DNA of 62,127 bases. Source: Caulobacteraceae bacterium (GTDB lineage: Bacteria > Pseudomonadota > Alphaproteobacteria > Caulobacterales > Caulobacteraceae). Positions 16,811 through 26,101 of the stretch are shown one piece after another; position 1 is the stretch's first letter; each line of letters begins with the position of its first letter. Location: assembly GCA_947478785.1 (NCBI GenBank), contig CANJXI010000012.1, positions 1 through 62,127 on the forward strand. Reading direction: 5' to 3'. A program made the translations under genes and the position numbers. The notes beneath the pieces were generated by a model that was not told the DNA's origin, did not search any database, and saw only the letters and a program-made list of their open reading frames with translations.

Positions 16811-17767
16811 CTAGGCGTAATAGCGCGCATATTGCTGGCGGTAAGCGAGGATCGGGCCGTCCCCATCGACCAGCAGGGGCGCTTCAAGGTGTTTCTTGCG
16901 CGGCCAGACCATCGCGTCCTGCTCGAGCTGGCGCTTGGTTTCCCGGATCAACGCCCGGGTCACGCCGACCCTGCCCTCTACCAGCGCGGGATGGAAATAG
17001 AGGTGGCGAAGATGGGTCCGCTGGCCGTCCAGCGGCGTCTGCATCTGCAGGAGCAGGAGGTCGGTGATGCCCTCGAACCGGGTGAACGAAACACCCGGCC
17101 CCGGCGCGCGGACCGAGATCTTGCCGACCACGTCGCCCCTGGGCGTGGGCACGATGGTGGTGACCGAGCTATGTCGGGTCCAGCCCTCGATCTTCAGCTC
17201 GGGCGTCGGCGGCGACTTGGTGTCGTGCAGGGCCCGGAAATGGGCGGTGTCCGCGCCGTTTTCCGTGAGCTCCTGGATGTGCACGTCGATGATCCACTCG
17301 TGATAGTCCGCCGACATCCATTTCTCGTCGGCGATCTCGGTCACCGGGATCAGGTCCCACAGGGGCGCGGCCTTCTGTGGATGCCACCAGGCGAAGATTA
17401 TCCCCATGTCCTCGTGGATCGGCCAGGCCCGCTCGCAGGGCTTCTTCAGCACCGGCGGGATGAGCCTGGCGTAGGGAATGGCCGCGACCGAGCCGTCACC
17501 CTTGAACTGCCAATGGTGGAAGGGGCACTGCAGGTCGTCGCCAACGACCGTCCCGCCATACCCCAGGTGCGCGCCCAGGTGCGGGCAGTAGGCGTCCAGC
17601 GCGCGGACGACGCCGTCCTCGCCCCGCCAAAGGACGAACTCGCTGTCGCACCAGGCGAGCGGCTTGACCTCGCCCGCCGCCAGATCTTCGGATCGCGCGA
17701 CCGCGAACCATCCGAAGGGCAGCGGCAGGTTGGACCGCGCTTCCCTGGGCTTGCCCGACGATTCCAC
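16811..17767 (-). CDS. Rieske non-heme iron oxygenase, KshA-like alpha subunit
   Basis: Terminal oxygenase that hydroxylates a ring or alkyl carbon using electrons from a separate reductase, which is not in this window. From the GTG at 17767 the protein has 318 residues; AGGAG six bases upstream decides this start over an ATG 27 codons earlier. The Rieske [2Fe-2S] ligands are C61-x-H63 and C81-x2-H84 (CPHLGAHLGYGG, CPFHHWQF). The catalytic iron motif NGADTAHFRALHD follows near 190. The pattern resembles KshA/steroid and terpenoid oxygenases. First gene of a six-gene operon; divergent from an SMP-30-type lactonase. Confidence 0.88.
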   Translation of the reverse strand: MESSGKPREARSNLPLPFGWFAVARSEDLAAGEVKPLAWCDSEFVLWRGEDGVVRALDAYCPHLGAHLGYGGTVVGDDLQCPFHHWQFKGDGSVAAIPYARLIPPVLKKPCERAWPIHEDMGIIFAWWHPQKAAPLWDLIPVTEIADEKWMSADYHEWIIDVHIQELTENGADTAHFRALHDTKSPPTPELKIEGWTRHSSVTTIVPTPRGDVVGKISVRAPGPGVSFTRFEGITDLLLLQMQTPLDGQRTHLRHLYFHPALVEGRVGVTRALIRETKRQLEQDAMVWPRKKHLEAPLLVDGDGPILAYRQQYARYYA

Positions 17768-17845
17768 CCCAAACTCCTCTTGTCCGACGCCCTCGGGGAC
17801 GTGGAGCGGACAAGCTACCCAAGCCCGCCGCCGGAACATAGCCTT

Positions 17846-17871
17846 CAAGCGCGATGGGCTTCATTCGCTTG
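17846..17871. promoter_or_regulatory. inverted repeat CAAGCG-N14-CGCTTG
   Basis: Perfect 6-base arms (17846-17851 and 17866-17871) in the 156-base gap between the divergent Rieske operon and the lactonase gene. The location suits an operator shared by the two transcription units; the spacer is long for TetR-type sites, so support is modest. Confidence 0.3.
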
Positions 17872-17923
17872 CTCCCTCCGGGCCCGCGATTAGGGTGACG
17901 GGCATACGGGTGGAGGCGCTGCG

Positions 17924-18805
17924 ATGGACGATGCGACGGGCGGACGGATCGGCGTCCTCGTGGATGACGCGATCTATACGGAATCGCCGCGTTGGCATGA
18001 CGGCTGGCTGTGGTTCTCCGACATGGGCGCGGGCGAGGTTTGCCGCGTCTCGCTGGACGGCCGCAAGGAAGTCATGGTCTCGGGGTTATTCACGCCGTCG
18101 GGGCTGGGCTGGACCCAGTCCGGCGACCTGCTCATCGCCTGCATCCACAACTCGACCATATTCCGAGTGGGCGCCGACAACATACCGCGTGTGTTCTGCG
18201 GTCCGGAGCAGCACGGGACGCTGGGGACCAACGACATGGCGACCGCCGGCGACCGCAGCTACGTCACCTGTTCCGGCCGGGAATATCAGAAGGGCGACAG
18301 CTTCGAGACCCTGGCCCTGCCGGTCGGCCAGATCCTGCTGATCGACCATCTGACCGGTGAAAGCCGATCCGTGGCCGGCGGGATGAAGATGCCGAACGGT
18401 GTCGCCATCTCGCCGGATGGGCGCACGCTGGTCGTCGCCGAACTCTTCGCCATGCGTCTCCTGCGCTTCGATATCGGCGCCGACGGCTCGCTCTCGGGCC
18501 AGCGGGTGATCGCGGAATTCGACCACATCATCGACGGCCTGGCGCTCGACGCCGAAGGCGCCGTCTGGGTCGGCGCCACGGGAACCAACAAATTCAAGCG
18601 CGTCGACGCGTCCGGCAAACTGGTCGAGGTCGTGGATGTCCCCGGATGGGGCTGCATCGCCCCGATGCTGGGTGGGCCCGACGGGCGAAGCCTGTTCATG
18701 GCCGTGAGCCAGATGGACAATCCGGACGCCATCTTCGAGGGCCGCGCGAAGGCGCGGATCCTGCGGACGGACGTGGCGGTTCCGGCCGCCGCCCAGGCCG
18801 TCTGA
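17924..18805 (+). CDS. SMP-30/gluconolactonase-family lactonase
   Basis: 293-residue six-bladed propeller. The divalent-metal ligands of the family are visible: E20 in TESPRW, Asn in GTNDMATA (near 104), Asn in MPNGVAISPDG (near 155) and Asp in IDGLALDAEG (near 205). Cytoplasmic (no signal peptide). It probably opens a lactone made by the adjacent Rieske/SDR pathway, though the substrate is inference. The start ATG at 17924 leaves a 156-base divergent promoter region. Only 7 bases separate its stop from the convergent MFS gene's stop. Confidence 0.87.
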   Translation: MDDATGGRIGVLVDDAIYTESPRWHDGWLWFSDMGAGEVCRVSLDGRKEVMVSGLFTPSGLGWTQSGDLLIACIHNSTIFRVGADNIPRVFCGPEQHGTLGTNDMATAGDRSYVTCSGREYQKGDSFETLALPVGQILLIDHLTGESRSVAGGMKMPNGVAISPDGRTLVVAELFAMRLLRFDIGADGSLSGQRVIAEFDHIIDGLALDAEGAVWVGATGTNKFKRVDASGKLVEVVDVPGWGCIAPMLGGPDGRSLFMAVSQMDNPDAIFEGRAKARILRTDVAVPAAAQAV

Positions 18806-18812
18806 GACCCGT

Positions 18813-20072
18813 TCAGCCGGTTGTGGCCTCGGCCGCCGATAACCGGGCGGGCGCTGAGAATCGTACGGCGAAGATGAGGCCCGCCGCGATGAGCTGAACG
18901 ACGAAGAACGCGATGAACGCCACGGCATATCCGCCGAAGCGGTCATAGACCTCGCCGCCGAACCGGATCGCCACCATGCTCGCCACGGCGCCCATCGGGC
19001 CCGCCAAGCCCCGCGCCGTACCGAAGGAATTCGCGCCGAAATGGTCCGCCAGCAGGGCGTTGAACACCGGCGTGAGTCCGGCGTTGGCGAGGCCCATCAG
19101 CGCGGCGCAGACGATCAGCAACCCATAGGTCGGGACGAGGACCAGCAGCGCCACATTCATTCCAGCGCCCATCAGGCAGATGAGGACCATCAGCAGCACC
19201 CGGTCGACCTTGTCGGCCACCAGGGACATGACGCCGACGCCGATGATGGCGGCCACGCCCATGACCGGAAACAGGCTCGTCGCCTGCGCCGCGGACAGGC
19301 CCGCGGCGCGGGCCAGCGGCACCAGGGTGATCAGCAGGGTCTGGCCGACCGCCACCGCCACGGCCCCGGACAGGCCGATCAGCCAGAGGCGCGGCATCCG
19401 CAGGAGGACGCCGACCTTGGTGGGAGGTTGGAGCGGAGCACGGGCCACGGCGCCCGGCTGGCCGGCGGATTGCACGCCGCCGGCTTCTATATCGTCGTCA
19501 CCCGGTCGGTCGCGGACGACCAGTGAAACACCCAGGAGGATCACCGTCATGACCGCCCCGACCAGGAACAGTGTGGTGCGCCAGCCATAGGCTTCGATCG
19601 CCAGACCCATCAGCGGCGTCACGGCGATGCCGCCGGTGAACATGCCGATGGTGGCGAGCGCCATGGCCCGGCCGCGCTGCGCCGCGAACCAGCGCGCGAT
19701 AAGCATGGGAGTTGTCAGAGTGCCGGCTCCGAGCGCCGCGGCCGGCAGGGTGACCGCCAGCACCGCCGCGCTGAACCACAGCGAGTGCGACAGCCCAAGC
19801 GCCAGGAAGCTCAGGCCCATGAGCAAGGCGCTGGCGATCATGATCCGGCGGGCGGGTGTCTTGTCGAGCGCCCGGCCGATGAACGGCGCGAGCGTCGCGG
19901 TCCCCAGGTTGAAGATGATCAGGCCGGTGTTCATGTCGGCGCGCGACAACCCGAACTCGGCGGATACCGGCAGGACGAACAGGCCGTAGGCGCTGTAGGT
20001 GCCGCCGATGACCAGCATGTAGACGACCATGGCGACCGCCACGATCCGCCAGCCGTAATAGAATCCCCGCAT
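18813..20072 (-). CDS. MFS transporter
   Basis: 419-residue twelve-helix major facilitator. Seen: the N-terminal hydrophobic segment WRIVAVAMVVYMLVIGGTYS, the A-motif region IGRALDKTPARRIM between helices 2 and 3, and a mid-protein cytoplasmic loop (about 200-225) rich in charged residues. Resembles oxalate/formate antiporter or monocarboxylate porter branches. Substrate probably an organic acid, by context. It follows the EthD-like gene (20202-20519) on the same strand after 129 bases. Confidence 0.85.
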   Translation of the reverse strand: MRGFYYGWRIVAVAMVVYMLVIGGTYSAYGLFVLPVSAEFGLSRADMNTGLIIFNLGTATLAPFIGRALDKTPARRIMIASALLMGLSFLALGLSHSLWFSAAVLAVTLPAAALGAGTLTTPMLIARWFAAQRGRAMALATIGMFTGGIAVTPLMGLAIEAYGWRTTLFLVGAVMTVILLGVSLVVRDRPGDDDIEAGGVQSAGQPGAVARAPLQPPTKVGVLLRMPRLWLIGLSGAVAVAVGQTLLITLVPLARAAGLSAAQATSLFPVMGVAAIIGVGVMSLVADKVDRVLLMVLICLMGAGMNVALLVLVPTYGLLIVCAALMGLANAGLTPVFNALLADHFGANSFGTARGLAGPMGAVASMVAIRFGGEVYDRFGGYAVAFIAFFVVQLIAAGLIFAVRFSAPARLSAAEATTG

Positions 20073-20163
20073 TCGATGTTCCCCCCGCGCCCTATTGCCC
20101 TGGGCGCTTGATGCTTGGGCGGCCGGTTGCGCGCCGCCTCGTCTTGTCGTCAGCCGATGCGAA

Positions 20164-20183
20164 CCGCCGGACCGGTCCGGCGG
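20164..20183. promoter_or_regulatory. 20-base perfect palindrome
   Basis: CCGCCGGACCGGTCCGGCGG reads identically on both strands, with a GGACCGGTCC core. It lies between the EthD-like gene and the MFS gene. It could be a hairpin attenuating readthrough (no U-tail is seen) or a binding site for a dimeric regulator; the same 10-base core recurs in the gaps at 16755-16764 and 31467-31476. Confidence 0.5.
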
Positions 20184-20201
20184 CCCACCGCGGGCGCTGG
20201 A

Positions 20202-20519
20202 TCAGAGGCGTCGCTTGAGAAGCATCATCTTGGCGGTGCCGGAATCGATGGCGTCGGAGATCTTCATCTGGCCCGACTGGCCCCGCTTGCCGATCTCCGC
20301 CAGGACGGCGGTGGGGTCGTCCAGTTCGAGTTCGTACATCGCCAGGTAGTCGCCGTCGGGCTTGGCCGGCGACGCCGGGATGGCCTCGTATCGCTTGGCC
20401 CCTGTCACGCCCGGAATGGCGCAGATGTCGGCGATGTGAACCTTGTCGTACCATTCGTTGTATTCGTCGTCCCGGCCGGGCTTGGCGCTGCTCCAGACCG
20501 CCATCACATAGCTTCCCAT
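20202..20519 (-). CDS. EthD-like dimeric alpha/beta-barrel small protein
   Basis: 105 residues from the ATG at 20519 (GGGGAGA seven bases upstream decides the start; a longer reading through the opposite-strand gene is spurious). Motif EYNEWYDKVHIADICAIPG (19-37) matches the EWYDxxHxxD signature of DUF4286/EthD-like ferredoxin-fold proteins, which accompany catabolic enzymes and may be small lyases or isomerases. A paralogue at 28669-29001 shares the motif. Divergent from the DUF2889 gene, upstream of an MFS transporter. Confidence 0.75.
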   Translation of the reverse strand: MGSYVMAVWSSAKPGRDDEYNEWYDKVHIADICAIPGVTGAKRYEAIPASPAKPDGDYLAMYELELDDPTAVLAEIGKRGQSGQMKISDAIDSGTAKMMLLKRRL

Positions 20520-20717
20520 GGTGTCTCCCCTCATGATGATGCGCGCCGCGGTTCCTCGCGGCGGCTTTGCTTTCCTAGGAGAGCGCGAACTGGCCGCCCG
20601 CGCAATGCGCCTGTTCCATTCCATTGTCGCGCGGGCCGCCCGCCGCTCATCGTTGACGGACGCGCGATCGCGGGCCAGCCTGAAGGGGCGCCGGCCGGAG
20701 CGCGCCGAGCGGACCTC

Positions 20718-21476
20718 ATGAGCGACCAGACCACGACACTTGCCGCCGCCACGCGCGCCGCGCCGCTGGGCGCCTATCGCCGGGCCGTGCGGCTCACCGC
20801 CGAGGCCGGCGTGGCGACGGCGGCGATGGAAGACGACGTCCATCACTTCGAGGTGGTCCTGCGTCACGAGGGGGACTTGGTCACAAGCGTCGAGGCGCGG
20901 CCTGTGCGCACGCCGTGGTCCGCCTGCCCCGGCGCCGCCCAGCAACTGAAGACGCTGGAGGGATGCACCACCGAACAGATCCGGCTCATGGGCGCCGTCG
21001 AACGGGCCGAACACTGCCTGCATCTCTACGACCTCGCCATCCTTGCGGCGACCCATGCCGGCAAACCCGGATTCGAGCGCCTTTACCGCATCGAGGTGGA
21101 TTACGACGCCTCCCCGCCCCTGGCGCGGCTCTGGCGTGATGGGTTGGAAGTGCTGAGCTGGGGCCTGGATGGCAAACGGATCCGCGGGTCGCGATACGAC
21201 GGGCTGGCGTTCGCCGATCTGGCCGGTCACCTGGCAAGGTCGGACGCGGACGAGTCGGAGATCGAAGCTGCGCTGATCCTTCGGCGCGCATCGCTGATCT
21301 CGCTTGTGAGGCCCCTCGACCTCGATGCGTTTCCGGGCGGCCGGATCAGTCAGACCGGGCTTGCCAACTGCTACGCCAAGCGTCCCGGCCGCCGGGAGAC
21401 CAGCGTCCGCAACATGGGGACGTCGCGCGACCTCTGGGGCGCGGGCGTCTGGCCTCTGGAGGGACAATCGACATGA
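20718..21476 (+). CDS. DUF2889-family protein
   Basis: 252 residues from the ATG at 20718. The family pattern is visible: DDVHHFEVVLRHEGDLVTSV (about 41-60), RTPWSACPGAAQQLKTLEGC (69-88, with the conserved W and C) and AEHCLHLYDLAILAA (98-112), containing a conserved histidine-rich stretch. Proteins of this family co-occur with acyl-CoA and ring catabolism genes, but no activity is assigned. Its stop overlaps the next gene (ATGA at 21473-21476), so the two are co-translated. Confidence 0.75.
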   Translation: MSDQTTTLAAATRAAPLGAYRRAVRLTAEAGVATAAMEDDVHHFEVVLRHEGDLVTSVEARPVRTPWSACPGAAQQLKTLEGCTTEQIRLMGAVERAEHCLHLYDLAILAATHAGKPGFERLYRIEVDYDASPPLARLWRDGLEVLSWGLDGKRIRGSRYDGLAFADLAGHLARSDADESEIEAALILRRASLISLVRPLDLDAFPGGRISQTGLANCYAKRPGRRETSVRNMGTSRDLWGAGVWPLEGQST

Positions 21477-21916
21477 GTGACACCGACCTGGCCGCCCGGA
21501 CCGCGCATCTGGAGGCGCGCGCGGCGATCACCGACGTCGTCCATCGCTACGCCCACGCCGTGCGCGAGGGCGACGGCGCGGCCTTCGGAAAGCTGTTCAC
21601 CGACGACGCGACCTTCGAGGTCCGTGAACGGGTCGCGGGCCAGACCGAGACGGTGAGCCGGACGAACATCGCGGGCGGCGAGGCGGTCGCGGCCCACCTG
21701 GCGAAGAGCATCGCGTCAGGCGGCGACCTCTGTCCGCTGATCCACAACCTGCTGATCGATATCCAGGGCGAGGAGGCCTCGAGCCGCTGCGTCATGGTGG
21801 GCGCGGCCGGCGCCGGCGTCGGACGCTTCATGGGCGCCTACCAGGACCGCTACCGGCGAGGCCCGGACGGCTGGCGCTTCACCGCGCGGATATTCACGAT
21901 CCACGCCTGGGCGTAG
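21473..21916 (+). CDS. SnoaL-like (NTF2-fold) protein
   Basis: 147 residues; cone-shaped NTF2-like fold of SnoaL/ketosteroid-isomerase relatives. Seen: AAITDVVHRYAHAVREGDG (N-terminal helix pair), LFTDDATFEV (first strand), HNLLIDIQGEEASSRC and YQDRYRRGPDGWRFTARIF. Such proteins isomerise, dehydrate or hydroxylate small ring compounds; the specificity is unknown. Coupled by ATGA overlap to the DUF2889 gene. Convergent with an MFS gene 27 bases away. Confidence 0.78.
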   Translation: MSDTDLAARTAHLEARAAITDVVHRYAHAVREGDGAAFGKLFTDDATFEVRERVAGQTETVSRTNIAGGEAVAAHLAKSIASGGDLCPLIHNLLIDIQGEEASSRCVMVGAAGAGVGRFMGAYQDRYRRGPDGWRFTARIFTIHAWA

Positions 21917-21943
21917 GCTTGGCCTCGGCTCGGATCACAACGC

Positions 21944-23146
21944 TCACCCAGGCGCGCGCCGTGGCGTGGCGAGCCTGACGGCGAAGATGACCAGCAGCGC
22001 GAAGGCGATGACGGCGGCGGTGGTCAGCGCGCTGGTCGGTCCGAAGCGCCTGGTTATCGGTTCGACGAGCACCACGCACAGGGGCGCCGCCATGTAGTGG
22101 GCGGCCTTGACGATGCCCACCGTGCGCCCCTGCTGGTCAGGGCCGACAAGGCTGGCCGCCGCCGTCATCAGGTTGGGCACGAACCAGCCGATCCCCAGGC
22201 CGAACACCCCCATGCCGATGAAGACGCCAAGGATGCTCGGCCAGACGGTGACGATCGAGAGCCCCAGGCCGGTGCACGCGAAGCTGAACAGGAATCCGGC
22301 GCGGGACGAGAACCACCGCTGGGAACGCGCGAACAGCAACGACATGCTGGCCGAAAGAATGGAGTCGCCAAAGCCCACCATCGATATGACCAGCGGGCTC
22401 GAGACGCCGGCGTTCCTGAGCACGAACGGCACATAGACCACGGGCAGGTAGGTGATAGCGCCGATGAACAGCGCCAGGAGGATGAAGCGCTTCGGAAACC
22501 AGCTCAGCAGGGCCGCCCGATCGGCGGAAACCCCAGGCGCGGCCGCCGCCTTGACCTCGTCGGTCCCGAACAGCGCGAGCACGCTGAACAGCAACCCAAG
22601 GCTGTAGAGGGCGAACGGCCACCGCCATCCGAACTCGCCCACGAAACCCGCCAGCGGATGGATCGCCAGGGCGCAGAGACTCGCCACGGCCACATGCCCG
22701 CCCATCCACTTGGCGCGGTCATTCCCGACCAGGCGCGTGTTGATCATGGTCATGCTGATCGCGGCGATCGCGCCCGAGGCGGCGCCGACGAGGAGACGAG
22801 AGACGAGCAGCACCGGCAGGCTATCGAGATAGAGGCCCGCGGTGCCGCCGACGGCGAACACCAGACCGAAGAGCAGTAGGATTTTCCGGACGCCGTAGCG
22901 GTCGGTCAGGAAGCCCGCCAGCGGCGCGCCGATCACCATCGTCAGCCCGGTCACCGTGACCAGCAGCTTCACCAGCAGCCTGTCGTCGGGGCTGTGCGCC
23001 AGGGCGGCGTCGATCTGTGGCAGGACCGGGGTGAGCGCGACCAGGGCCATCGCCACGGCGATCCCGCCGGTCAGCATGATGAGCCGGCTGGCCCAGCTCA
23101 GCGGAACCGCCGGCGCGTCGTCGCCAGGGACGCTCGCGGCCGTCAA
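21944..23146 (-). CDS. MFS transporter
   Basis: 400-residue major facilitator with twelve predicted helices; GFLTDRYGVRKILLLFG (about 79-95) is the canonical loop 2-3 A-motif. The start is taken as TTG at 23146, four bases after the preceding FAH-family stop codon, implying translational coupling; a downstream ATG (residue 25, MLTGGIAVAMA) is an alternative. It is the last of three genes with a D-aminoacylase homologue and an FAH-family hydrolase, so it probably imports their substrate. Confidence 0.82.
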   Translation of the reverse strand: MTAASVPGDDAPAVPLSWASRLIMLTGGIAVAMALVALTPVLPQIDAALAHSPDDRLLVKLLVTVTGLTMVIGAPLAGFLTDRYGVRKILLLFGLVFAVGGTAGLYLDSLPVLLVSRLLVGAASGAIAAISMTMINTRLVGNDRAKWMGGHVAVASLCALAIHPLAGFVGEFGWRWPFALYSLGLLFSVLALFGTDEVKAAAAPGVSADRAALLSWFPKRFILLALFIGAITYLPVVYVPFVLRNAGVSSPLVISMVGFGDSILSASMSLLFARSQRWFSSRAGFLFSFACTGLGLSIVTVWPSILGVFIGMGVFGLGIGWFVPNLMTAAASLVGPDQQGRTVGIVKAAHYMAAPLCVVLVEPITRRFGPTSALTTAAVIAFALLVIFAVRLATPRRAPG

Positions 23147-23150
23147 GGCC

Positions 23151-24002
23151 TCACGCCTTGCGGGCGTTCGGCGACAGCGACACCGCCACGTCCATGCGTC
23201 CCAGGCGGGGGATCTCGATGGTCATCACGTCGCCCGGCACGACGGGCCCGACTTCCGAGGTGCCGGAGAAGATCACGTCCCCCGGGCTCAGCGTCATCAC
23301 GGTGGACGCGAAGGCCACCAGCTGGGCCATGCTGCCGGTCAGCTCGCCGAAGCTGCGGCTATGCTTGAGTTCGCCGTTGACCGAGAAAGTGTAGGCGAGC
23401 GTCGTGGGATCGCCCACCTCGTCCGGGGTGACCAGGCAGGGGCCCAGGACGCCGAAGGTGTCGAACGACTTGCAGAAGGTGAAGAACTCGCGCTCCTCCT
23501 TCATCGTCATGTCCAGCGCGCAGCAATAGCCCGCCACATGGTCCAGCGCCTCGGCCTCGGAGACGTTGGTGCAGGTGCGGCCGATGACCACCGCCATCTC
23601 GGCCTCGTGCTGGGTGATCCGGTCGGGCCAGCGGATCTGCACGCCATCGCCCTCCCCGGCCACGGCGCTGGTCATCTTGAAGAGGAATCCCATCATCCCC
23701 AGCGGCGCCTTCATCTGCGGCCAGTTGGCGACACCGCAGATGAAGTTGCCCGGATTGGCCACCGGCGAGAGCAGCTTGACGGCGCTTCGCGGAATGACCG
23801 GCGCCTTCGCCGCCAGGGCCTCCATCCGCGGGCGGAGCCGGTCGAGATTGGCGATGAACTGGTCGCCGCGCGGCGCGGGCCAGCTCTGCGGCGGCAGCTC
23901 GGCGGTGACCTCGGTCACGTCGCGGATCCCCTCTGGCCCCATGACGCCCACGCGCGGGCGCGCCTGCGGGTCGTCATTCACGGTGAACCGGCAAATCTGC
24001 AT
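23151..24002 (-). CDS. fumarylacetoacetate hydrolase-family enzyme
   Basis: 283 residues. Catalytic FAH-fold C-terminal domain from about 70: VANWPQM, the metal-ligand region DRITQHEAEMAVVIG (three acidic ligands with the later Asp in GYCCALDMT), CLVTPDEVGDP and the closing LSPGDVIFSGTSEVG. Family members hydrolyse C-C bonds of beta-diketones, decarboxylate oxaloacetate-like acids or isomerise ring-cleavage products. Located between a D-aminoacylase homologue (120 bases upstream) and an MFS gene (4 bases downstream). Confidence 0.87.
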   Translation of the reverse strand: MQICRFTVNDDPQARPRVGVMGPEGIRDVTEVTAELPPQSWPAPRGDQFIANLDRLRPRMEALAAKAPVIPRSAVKLLSPVANPGNFICGVANWPQMKAPLGMMGFLFKMTSAVAGEGDGVQIRWPDRITQHEAEMAVVIGRTCTNVSEAEALDHVAGYCCALDMTMKEEREFFTFCKSFDTFGVLGPCLVTPDEVGDPTTLAYTFSVNGELKHSRSFGELTGSMAQLVAFASTVMTLSPGDVIFSGTSEVGPVVPGDVMTIEIPRLGRMDVAVSLSPNARKA

Positions 24003-24122
24003 TGGCGTCTCCTCGGCGGCTTATGTTTTTTGGTGGGCGGCCACGCCCTGGGCGCCGCGGCGCGCCACGTTCATAGCCTGTGTGCGCGGTGGATCAAGCG
24101 CTTGGCCGGAGCCGGCGCTGGC

Positions 24123-25895
24123 TCAATCCGCGCCTCGCGCGCCGGAGCGGACAAGCCGTCCAGGCCGCGCCCCGGTATCAACTCCGTCGCGCCGGGTGAC
24201 CTGGCCGTTGACCAGGGTCGCCAGATAGCCGCTGGCGCCCTGCAGCAGCCTTCCGGCGCCGCTCGGCAGGTCGTAGGTCATCCGGGGCAGGTGCAGGGAC
24301 AGCCGCTGGTGGTCGATCACGTTGATGTCCGCCCGCTTGCCGGGCGCGAGCACCCCGCGATCCGTCAGGCCGTAGAGTTCGGCGTTCCGCAGGGAGAGCT
24401 TGGCCACGATCTGCTCCAGCGGCAAGGTCGGACCCCGCTTGCGATCACGCGCCCAGAAGGCCAGCTGGAAGGTCGGAAGCGCGCCGTCGCAGGCCATCCG
24501 CATGTGGGCGCCGCCGTCGCCCAGCCCGCTGATGACGATGGGATGCTCCAACATGTCGTGGAGGGCGCCCAGGTTCCCCTCCGCATAGTTCAGCGCGAAA
24601 CTCGCGCAGACGTTCAGGCCGTCGCCCGAGGTGTAGTGATCGTAGAGATAGGCCTCCATCGGCGCCCCGGCCGCGGCGGCGAGCGCTTCCAGCCGCCGCT
24701 CCGGGCCCGGCTCGTAGTCCAGCGGCTCGGCCATCGGGAAGATGCCGGCGATCCGCGCGCGCAGCACCTCGACGAAACCGCCCAGCGTCGGGTTCTCGGC
24801 GACCAGCGCCGGGTCGCTGTTCTGCCCCAGGATCGCCGCGCGCCGGGCGGGGTCACGCAGGGCGATCACCCGTTCGGCCAGCGGCAGGTGGGCCACCGTC
24901 TGGTAGGCCGGGCGCAGCATGAAGATGTGATAGCCCTCGAGCGTGGTCAGGGCGCCGACGCCTCGGGTGGAGATCTGGGGAAAGACCTGGTGGCCCGACG
25001 CCAGCGCCCGTTCGGATTCCGCCAGCATCATCCGCCAGTCCTGGGGATCGCTGCGGAACTGCAGCAGGGTGTAGGTCACCGGACGGCGGCAGGCCTCGGC
25101 GATCCGCACGATGCGGTCATGCTCGGCGCGGCGGGCTGAAGGTCCGGCCTCGGCGAACATCAGGTCGCCGTTGGCGCCCAGCGGGATGATCTGGAACGTC
25201 CCGTGTCCCGAGCTTCCCATGGCGCTGGCCAGGCCGATCAGCTCGTCATCGTCGGCGAAGGTGCCGGGCACGTTGGCGCCCTTGCTCGACAGGTGTTCGA
25301 GCACCCTGGCCCCGGAAAAGCCGATCGCGCCGGCGTCCATCGCCTCGCGCACCAGCCCGGCCATGGCCGCGATGTCCTCGGCCGTCGCCGCCTCGTGGCG
25401 CAGGGCGCGCTCGCCCATGACGAAAACGCGCAACGGCGCATGGGTGATGTGGCTGGCGACATCCATGGTGTAGCGCCGCTCGGCCAGGCGATCGAGATAG
25501 TCGGGGAAGCTCTTCCACCGCCAGTCGAGCCCTTCGTCGAGGACGATCTCGGGAATCTCCTCGACACCCTCCATCAGCTCCATGAGGGCCTTGCGGTATT
25601 CGGGCCGGACCGGCGCGAAGCCGACGCCGCAGTTGCCGCCGATCGCGGTGGTGACGCCGTGCGAAAAGCTCGGGTCCAGCCGGTCGTCCCACAGGAACTG
25701 CCCGTCATAGTGGGTGTGGACGTCGATGAAGCCCGGCGTGACGATCGCCCCGTCGGCTTCGATCACCTCGCGGGCGGGCTCACGCACGCGGCCGATCTCG
25801 ACGATGCGGCCCCCGGCGATGGCCACGTCGGCCGTGAACGGAGCCGCCCCCGTGCCGTCCACCACGGTCCCGCCGCGAATGACGATGTCGTGCAT
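24123..25895 (-). CDS. D-aminoacylase-like amidohydrolase (COG3653)
   Basis: 590 residues from the ATG at 25895 (AAGGAG six bases upstream; a longer reading from 25991 lacks this). Small beta-sandwich residues 1-55, then the TIM barrel with metal motif [12 protein letters not shown] (54-65), [15 protein letters not shown] with the conserved Cys, SHITHAPLR, and [12 protein letters not shown] near 475 replacing the GSDG loop. Annotated homologues are called N-acyl-D-amino-acid deacylases, but this GNCGxGFAP branch often sits in catabolic clusters with unknown amide or cyclic substrates. Divergent from a COG2159 amidohydrolase. A paralogue is at 37819-39552. Confidence 0.82.
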   Translation of the reverse strand: MHDIVIRGGTVVDGTGAAPFTADVAIAGGRIVEIGRVREPAREVIEADGAIVTPGFIDVHTHYDGQFLWDDRLDPSFSHGVTTAIGGNCGVGFAPVRPEYRKALMELMEGVEEIPEIVLDEGLDWRWKSFPDYLDRLAERRYTMDVASHITHAPLRVFVMGERALRHEAATAEDIAAMAGLVREAMDAGAIGFSGARVLEHLSSKGANVPGTFADDDELIGLASAMGSSGHGTFQIIPLGANGDLMFAEAGPSARRAEHDRIVRIAEACRRPVTYTLLQFRSDPQDWRMMLAESERALASGHQVFPQISTRGVGALTTLEGYHIFMLRPAYQTVAHLPLAERVIALRDPARRAAILGQNSDPALVAENPTLGGFVEVLRARIAGIFPMAEPLDYEPGPERRLEALAAAAGAPMEAYLYDHYTSGDGLNVCASFALNYAEGNLGALHDMLEHPIVISGLGDGGAHMRMACDGALPTFQLAFWARDRKRGPTLPLEQIVAKLSLRNAELYGLTDRGVLAPGKRADINVIDHQRLSLHLPRMTYDLPSGAGRLLQGASGYLATLVNGQVTRRDGVDTGARPGRLVRSGARGAD

Positions 25896-26056
25896 GCCAG
25901 GCTCCTTATGTCGCGATATTGCCATTGCCCCGGCGTGACCGCCATCTCCGTCGAGGCGGTCTCTCCGGCGCCGCGCCGGCCTGTGGCGCACGGCGAAATA
26001 ACTCGCTTAGAGCCGTGCCGAAGCCCATGTATAGGGTATTGAAACACCGGCCAACC

Positions 26057-26068
26057 TACCGCTTGGTA
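26057..26068. promoter_or_regulatory. candidate operator TACC-GCTT-GGTA
   Basis: TACCGCTTGGTA has perfect 4-base arms, extendable to C(C)TACC/GGTAAG(G). It sits 33 bases upstream of the amidohydrolase ATG (26102) in the 206-base divergent promoter region. The ACCGCTTGGT core resembles TetR-family operators in form; the regulator is unknown. Confidence 0.35.
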
Positions 26069-26101
26069 AGGGCGCGGCCGGACCCTGTGATGGAGGATTT
26101 C

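Noticed and set aside
14078..17893. A plus-strand open frame of about 1,270 codons opposite the Rieske operon
   Set aside because: It is antisense to four genes with clear catalytic motifs; its translation is rich in Arg, Gly, His and Asp with no domain. GC-biased third codon positions create such frames in high-GC genomes.
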